Of a stretch of 10,480 nucleotides of DNA, positions 6,975-10,480 are shown piece by piece. The position numbers and the translations under genes are program-made. The stretch is from contig JASHRY010000047.1 in NCBI GenBank assembly GCA_030037105.1, forward strand, positions 1 through 10,480, read 5' to 3'. The notes under the pieces were generated by a model that was not told the origin of the DNA, ran no database searches, and saw only the letters and a program-made list of their open reading frames with translations. Positions within the stretch are counted from its first letter, which is position 1. The number at the start of each line of letters is the position of its first letter. Source of the DNA: Xanthobacteraceae bacterium (GTDB taxonomy: Bacteria; Pseudomonadota; Alphaproteobacteria; Rhizobiales; Xanthobacteraceae).

Positions 6975-7832
6975 CTACCGTGCAATCCGCCGCACGCCGG
7001 TGACCTCGGATCCGGCGTTGCGAATGCGCGCGATGGCTTCCGCAATCCGCTCGATGACCACCGCCATGTGGAACGCGTTGGCGTGAATAAGCCAAGCCTG
7101 GCGCTGGACGATGGCGACATGGCCGTTCCAGAAGATAAGATCGCCGCGTTGCAGCGCGGAAAGCTCGGCGGTTTGCGCGACCGGCGTGCCGAGCGCCGCC
7201 TCCTGCATGTCGCTGTCGCGCGGACAGGCGACGCCGCAGGCCGCGAGCGCGACCTGCACTAGGCCCGAACAATCGAGTCCGAGCGCGGTCTTGCCGCCCC
7301 ACAGATACGGCGCGCCGAGGAAGCGTTCGGCGACGGCGACGAAATCCGCTTCATCACGATCGATCGGCGCAAGATGCGGCGCCGGGACATACGCACCGGA
7401 GTGTGTCACCGCCAAACCCTTTTCGATGCGCGCGACGGCAAGGCGCGCGCCGAACGGCAACGCCTCGATGGGCGTGAGTTTGATCGAGGGCCCGGGAAAG
7501 GCGAAGCTGCGCAACGCCGCGACCTTGTGCGTCGGCGGCGCGCCGGGCGGCACCAGCGCGTTGGCCGGCAGCCAGCCGACATAGCCGTCCGCCGCGAGCT
7601 GGCCCCAGGCCCAGCCCTCCGCGTTCGCATCGTAGATGGTGACGCGTTCGCCCTTGAGCGCCTCGGTGGCGAGCGGCGCCTCGGGCGTCGGCTCGCGCCG
7701 CAGCGGCGCCTGCGGGTCGATCACCTCGTAGCTGCGGCCTTCGACATAGCGCGGCGCCGCGACCTTGCCCTCAAGCTCCTTCGCCGCAAGATCGGCGCGG
7801 GCCGGCGTCAGGCGGGGATCGAAGGCGTGCAT
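6975..7832 (-). CDS. NlpC/P60 (C40) cysteine peptidase with two N-terminal SH3-like domains
   Basis: A 285-residue peptidase of the NlpC/P60 fold. The family cleaves bonds next to D-gamma-glutamate in peptidoglycan peptides; the dipeptidyl-peptidase VI branch acts on free murein peptides. SH3-like domain 1 spans about 37-95 (LRREPTPEAP, WGQLAADGYVGWLP), domain 2 about 107-155, and the catalytic domain about 163-270. Catalytic residues: C188 in LDCSGLVQ, H238 in NGHVAIV, and a third polar residue at H250 or N252 in LIHANAF. PYLWGG and RGDLIFW are also family motifs. There is no signal peptide (it begins MHAFDPRL), so it should act in the cytoplasm. ATG 7832 follows a GGAGAGGAG ribosome site and lies 14 bases after the stop of the M17 aminopeptidase gene, so the two are very likely one operon. 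A longer reading frame to 7898 overlaps that gene and lacks support. Confidence 0.93.
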   Translation of the reverse strand: MHAFDPRLTPARADLAAKELEGKVAAPRYVEGRSYEVIDPQAPLRREPTPEAPLATEALKGERVTIYDANAEGWAWGQLAADGYVGWLPANALVPPGAPPTHKVAALRSFAFPGPSIKLTPIEALPFGARLAVARIEKGLAVTHSGAYVPAPHLAPIDRDEADFVAVAERFLGAPYLWGGKTALGLDCSGLVQVALAACGVACPRDSDMQEAALGTPVAQTAELSALQRGDLIFWNGHVAIVQRQAWLIHANAFHMAVVIERIAEAIARIRNAGSEVTGVRRIAR

Positions 7833-7846
7833 CGCTCCTCTCCCGC

Positions 7847-9223
7847 TCAGCCGTAACGCTCGGCGAGCAGCGCATAGAGCGAGCGCGCGGCCTGACATTC
7901 GCCGCCCTCGGGCCGGCCCGGTTTATCCGCCGGCGTCCAGGCGTAGATATCGATGTGCAGCCAAGCTTTCGCCGCCGCGACAAAGCGCTTGAGGAACAGG
8001 GCGCAGACGATCGAGCCGGCGAAATTGCCGGTGCCGACATTGTTCAAGTCGGCAATCTTCGAGTCGAGCAGCGCGTTGTAGGGCTGCCACAACGGCAACC
8101 GCCAGAGCGGATCGTTTTCCGCCGCGGCGTGGCGCGCGAGCGCCGCCGCGAGCGCCTCGTCGTCGGTGTAGAAGGGCGGCACGTCGGGGCCGAGGGCGAC
8201 GCGCGCGGCGCCGGTCAAGGTGCCGATGTCGACCAGAAGCTCCGGCGCGCGCTCGTCGGCAAGCGCCAACGCGTCGGCGAGAACGAGCCGCCCCTCCGCG
8301 TCGGTGTTGCCGACCTCGACGCTGAGCCCGTTGCGCGCGCGATAGACGTCGCGCGGGCGGAAAGCGGCGCCGGAAATCGAATTCTCGACCGCCGGAATCA
8401 ACACGGTGAGCGACACCTTCAATCCGCGATCCATGATCATGTGGGCGAGAGCGAGCACGCTCGCCGCGCCGCCCATGTCCTTCTTCATCAGCAGCATCGC
8501 GTTCTCGGGTTTGATGTCGAGGCCGCCCGAGTCGAAGCAGACGCCCTTGCCGACGAGCGTCACGCGCGGATGTCCACCTTCGCCCCACGTAAGCTCGATC
8601 AGCCGCGGCGCGCGCGCACCGGCGCGGCCGACGGCGTGGATCAACGGAAAATTCCCGGTCAGCAGCGTCTCGCCGACGACCGCGCGGACATCGGCTCCAT
8701 GCCGCGCGGCAAGAGCGCGCGCGGCCTCCTCGAGCTCCGCCGGTCCCATGTCGTTCGCCGGCGTGTTGATGAGATCGCGCGCCAGCGTCACCGCCTCGAC
8801 CATGCGATCGAGTTCGGCGCGATCGATGCTCTGCGGCAAATCGAGCTTGACTCGACGGTCGCCGGACTTGCGGTAGCGGGCGAAGCGGTAGGAGCCGAGC
8901 GCGAAAGCGAGCGCCGCAAGCCGCGCGTCATGCGGCTCGTTGGCGAAGCGGTAGATTCCGTCAGGCAAAAGCTGCGGCAGGCGCCCGGGCAGAAACGGGT
9001 CGCGCGCCTCGCCCGCGGCTTCGAGTACGAACAGCACTCCGCCAAGCCCGTTTTGGCCGGGCAACAGCAGATGGCGGCCGGCCTTCGGCTCGAAGCCGGC
9101 CGCGTCGGCGAAGGCGCGCGCCCCGCCGTCAAGCCGTTCGCGCAGCTCCGGATAGGTCGCCGCAGTGACGAACCAGATCGGGATCGCATCCGCCGATCCG
9201 CGGGCAACGAAGATCGAATTCAT
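7847..9223 (-). CDS. M17 leucyl aminopeptidase family protein
   Basis: A 458-residue cytoplasmic metallo-aminopeptidase that removes N-terminal residues from short peptides, normally as a hexamer with two metal ions. The catalytic C-terminal half is complete: GKGVCFDSGG (225-234) supplies K226 and D231, K238 matches the catalytic lysine, D249 lies in MKKDMGG, and NTDAEGRL (306-313) supplies D308, E310 and R312. The N-terminal domain (1 to about 140) is poorly conserved, as is usual. It is shorter than E. coli PepA (503 residues) and is probably a second, divergent M17 paralogue, so I give no symbol. ATG 9223 has no strong ribosome site. The next gene starts 14 bases after its stop and encodes an NlpC/P60 peptidase, which suggests stepwise breakdown of short peptides. 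Confidence 0.95.
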   Translation of the reverse strand: MNSIFVARGSADAIPIWFVTAATYPELRERLDGGARAFADAAGFEPKAGRHLLLPGQNGLGGVLFVLEAAGEARDPFLPGRLPQLLPDGIYRFANEPHDARLAALAFALGSYRFARYRKSGDRRVKLDLPQSIDRAELDRMVEAVTLARDLINTPANDMGPAELEEAARALAARHGADVRAVVGETLLTGNFPLIHAVGRAGARAPRLIELTWGEGGHPRVTLVGKGVCFDSGGLDIKPENAMLLMKKDMGGAASVLALAHMIMDRGLKVSLTVLIPAVENSISGAAFRPRDVYRARNGLSVEVGNTDAEGRLVLADALALADERAPELLVDIGTLTGAARVALGPDVPPFYTDDEALAAALARHAAAENDPLWRLPLWQPYNALLDSKIADLNNVGTGNFAGSIVCALFLKRFVAAAKAWLHIDIYAWTPADKPGRPEGGECQAARSLYALLAERYG

Positions 9224-9252
9224 CGCATGTCCGGTAAACGGAACGCCACCCT

Positions 9253-9296
9253 GCTAGCGCACAATCCGATCACATTGAATCGGATTGCGCGCTAGC
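9253..9296. repeat. Palindrome A, 18-base arms
   Basis: GCTAGCGCACAATCCGAT (9253-9270) and ATCGGATTGCGCGCTAGC (9279-9296) pair at 17 of 18 positions around the 8-base spacer CACATTGA. This is the strongest stem in the window. It lies 30 bases upstream of the M17 aminopeptidase start and 9 bases from palindrome B. Confidence 0.85.
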
Positions 9297-9305
9297 TTGT
9301 TGATG

Positions 9306-9354
9306 GAGCATGATCTTTTCGGAAAACCGGTTCCCACTTTTCCGGATCATGCTC
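9306..9354. repeat. Palindrome B, GAGCATGATC...GATCATGCTC element
   Basis: Outer arms GAGCATGATC (9306-9315) and GATCATGCTC (9345-9354) are perfect complements. Inner arms CGGAAAA (9320-9326) and TTTTCCG (9338-9344) are also perfect, with a TTTT bulge on the left and the core CCGGTTCCCAC as loop. I recognise this sequence from memory as a very common intergenic repeat in Hyphomicrobiales genomes, often found beside a palindrome like A. It lies between the end of the permease gene and the start of the aminopeptidase gene and may separate their transcripts. Confidence 0.85.
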
Positions 9355-9406
9355 TAACACTTCGCGCCGGCGCTCGCAAAGCGAGGCCAGCTGCGATCCG
9401 CGCCGG

Positions 9407-10480
9407 CTACGCGCCGAACGAAGCCCGATTCTGTACCCCGGCGCGGCTGTGTTTGACGCCGTAGAACGCATAGATCAGGAGCCCGATGACGAGCCACACG
9501 CCGAGGCGCAGCCACGTGTCGAGCGGCAGCCCGAACATCAGGAACAAAGACGATGCCGCGCCCAGCGGGGCGACAACGGCGATGGCCGGCGCCCTGAACG
9601 GACGCGGCAGCTCCGGTTCCTTGACGCGCAGGACCAGCGTGCCGATACAGACGATGGTAAAGGCGAACAAAGTGCCGATGCTGACCAACTCGCCGACGAG
9701 GCCGATCGGCAGAAATCCGGCCAGGACCGTCACCACCAATCCGGTAACAATGGTGGTGACATAGGGCGTGCGGAATCGGCGGTGTACCCGCGCGGCGAAC
9801 GGCGGCAGCAGGCCGTCGCGCGCCATCGAATAGAAAATCCGCGGTTGCCCGAGCAGCATGACCAGAATGACCGAGGTCAGGCCGAGGATGATGCCGAGCT
9901 TGACGATTGGAGCGAGGAAGGCGAGCCCGACCGCATCGACGCCGACGGCGATCGGATCGGGAACGTTGAGTTTGTCGTAGGCGACGATGCCGGTGAGCAC
10001 GAAGCCGACCGCCACATAGAGCACGGTGCAGACGGCGAGCGATCCGAGGATGCCGATCGGCATGTCGCGCCTGGGATCCTTCGCTTCCTGCGCGGCGGTG
10101 GAGACCGCGTCGAAGCCGATATACGCGAAGAACACCACGGCGGCGCCGCGCACCACCCCGCTGAAGCCATATCGGCCGGGCCCGATATTGGGTGGAATGA
10201 AGCCGCCATCGGGATTGCCCGCCGTCACCCAATGCGCGGTGCTGACGAATGGCGCGGCCGCCGCGACGAACAACACAATGATGACGAGCTTGACCACGAC
10301 GATGACGGTGTTGGCCCGCGCCGACTCGCGCACGCCGATGACGAGCAGCGCCGATATTCCGGCGACGACCGCCATCGCCGGCACATTGAGGGCGGCGCCG
10401 GTCGCCTGCCAGGCGCGGTGCGCGGAGTCATAGGCGAGCGGCGATCCGGCATAGGCGGCGGGGACGGCAAGGCCGAGGTC
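9407..10480 (-). CDS. APC-family amino acid permease (5' end outside window)
   Basis: The C-terminal 357 residues of an inner-membrane amino acid/cation symporter of the APC superfamily, closest in look to the cationic amino acid transporter (CAT/YfnA-like) group. The frame is open to base 10480; the GTG at 10384 is internal. Full proteins are about 460-500 residues, so roughly the first four membrane helices are missing. The diagnostic stretch is [20 protein letters not shown] followed by RRDMPIGI (visible residues about 117-144). Other family features are [15 protein letters not shown], the RTPYVTT segment, and [17 protein letters not shown] followed by a PFRAP motif. About eight or nine hydrophobic helices remain visible. 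The substrate cannot be read from the sequence. It stops with TAG 183 bases before the M17 aminopeptidase start, on the same strand, with two palindromes between. Confidence 0.94.
   Translation of the reverse strand, partial: DLGLAVPAAYAGSPLAYDSAHRAWQATGAALNVPAMAVVAGISALLVIGVRESARANTVIVVVKLVIIVLFVAAAAPFVSTAHWVTAGNPDGGFIPPNIGPGRYGFSGVVRGAAVVFFAYIGFDAVSTAAQEAKDPRRDMPIGILGSLAVCTVLYVAVGFVLTGIVAYDKLNVPDPIAVGVDAVGLAFLAPIVKLGIILGLTSVILVMLLGQPRIFYSMARDGLLPPFAARVHRRFRTPYVTTIVTGLVVTVLAGFLPIGLVGELVSIGTLFAFTIVCIGTLVLRVKEPELPRPFRAPAIAVVAPLGAASSLFLMFGLPLDTWLRLGVWLVIGLLIYAFYGVKHSRAGVQNRASFGA

Noticed and set aside
7955..9295. A 446-codon open frame on the + strand opposite the aminopeptidase gene
   Set aside because: Its translation is Arg/Ala/Glu-rich low-complexity sequence without domains, as expected opposite a GC-rich gene. 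The opposite strand has complete M17 motifs.
9366..9407. Hairpin GCCGGCGC/GCGCCGGC with inner CTCGC-AAA-GCGAG just past the permease stop, as an intrinsic terminator
   Set aside because: No T-run follows on the - strand, and one arm overlaps the end of the coding sequence. Chance stems of this size are common at this GC content.
1..10480. CRISPR arrays, tRNA/rRNA genes, transposases, phage or defence genes
   Set aside because: I looked on both strands and saw no regularly spaced direct repeats, no tRNA-like cloverleaf and no proteins with such motifs.

Overview
The window looks like chromosomal DNA of an alphaproteobacterium of the order Hyphomicrobiales (Rhizobiales), of the Bradyrhizobium / Rhodopseudomonas / Xanthobacteraceae kind. 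This rests on high GC content, heavy use of GC-ending codons, near-full-length YejABEF proteins, and several intergenic palindromes of a type I remember as common in that group, especially the composite element at 9253-9354. The genus is an inference; no rRNA or other marker gene is present.

Left half (+ strand, 1-5368): an oligopeptide ABC importer operon of the Yej type. It holds the 3' part of a family 5 solute-binding protein, permease yejB, permease yejE and the double-ATPase yejF. The yejA-yejB gap (1239-1381) carries two GC-rich hairpins in inverted orientation. The second one contains the yejB ribosome binding site, and the first contains a four-tract G-run motif.

Middle (5369-5623): the yej operon and a leftward cytochrome gene converge here. 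The 255-base gap is filled by two different inverted-repeat elements.

Right half (- strand, 5624-10480), read right to left: a truncated APC-family amino acid permease; a 183-base gap with two adjacent palindromes; an M17 (leucyl aminopeptidase family) peptidase; a cytoplasmic-looking SH3-SH3-NlpC/P60 cysteine peptidase 14 bases downstream of it; a small multi-span membrane protein of unknown function; and a small exported mono-haem cytochrome c.

How the genes may work together: Yej transporters import oligopeptides. In E. coli the substrate known best is microcin C, and in rhizobia the system is linked to antimicrobial peptide tolerance and to uptake of peptidoglycan fragments. A cytoplasmic NlpC/P60 peptidase and an M17 aminopeptidase would be suitable enzymes for degrading imported murein peptides, and an amino acid permease lies next to them. 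So the window may be a small peptide or peptidoglycan-recycling neighbourhood. That link is inferred from family knowledge and proximity. I see no phage, transposase, CRISPR, toxin-antitoxin or defence genes, and most of the window is ordinary core-type sequence.
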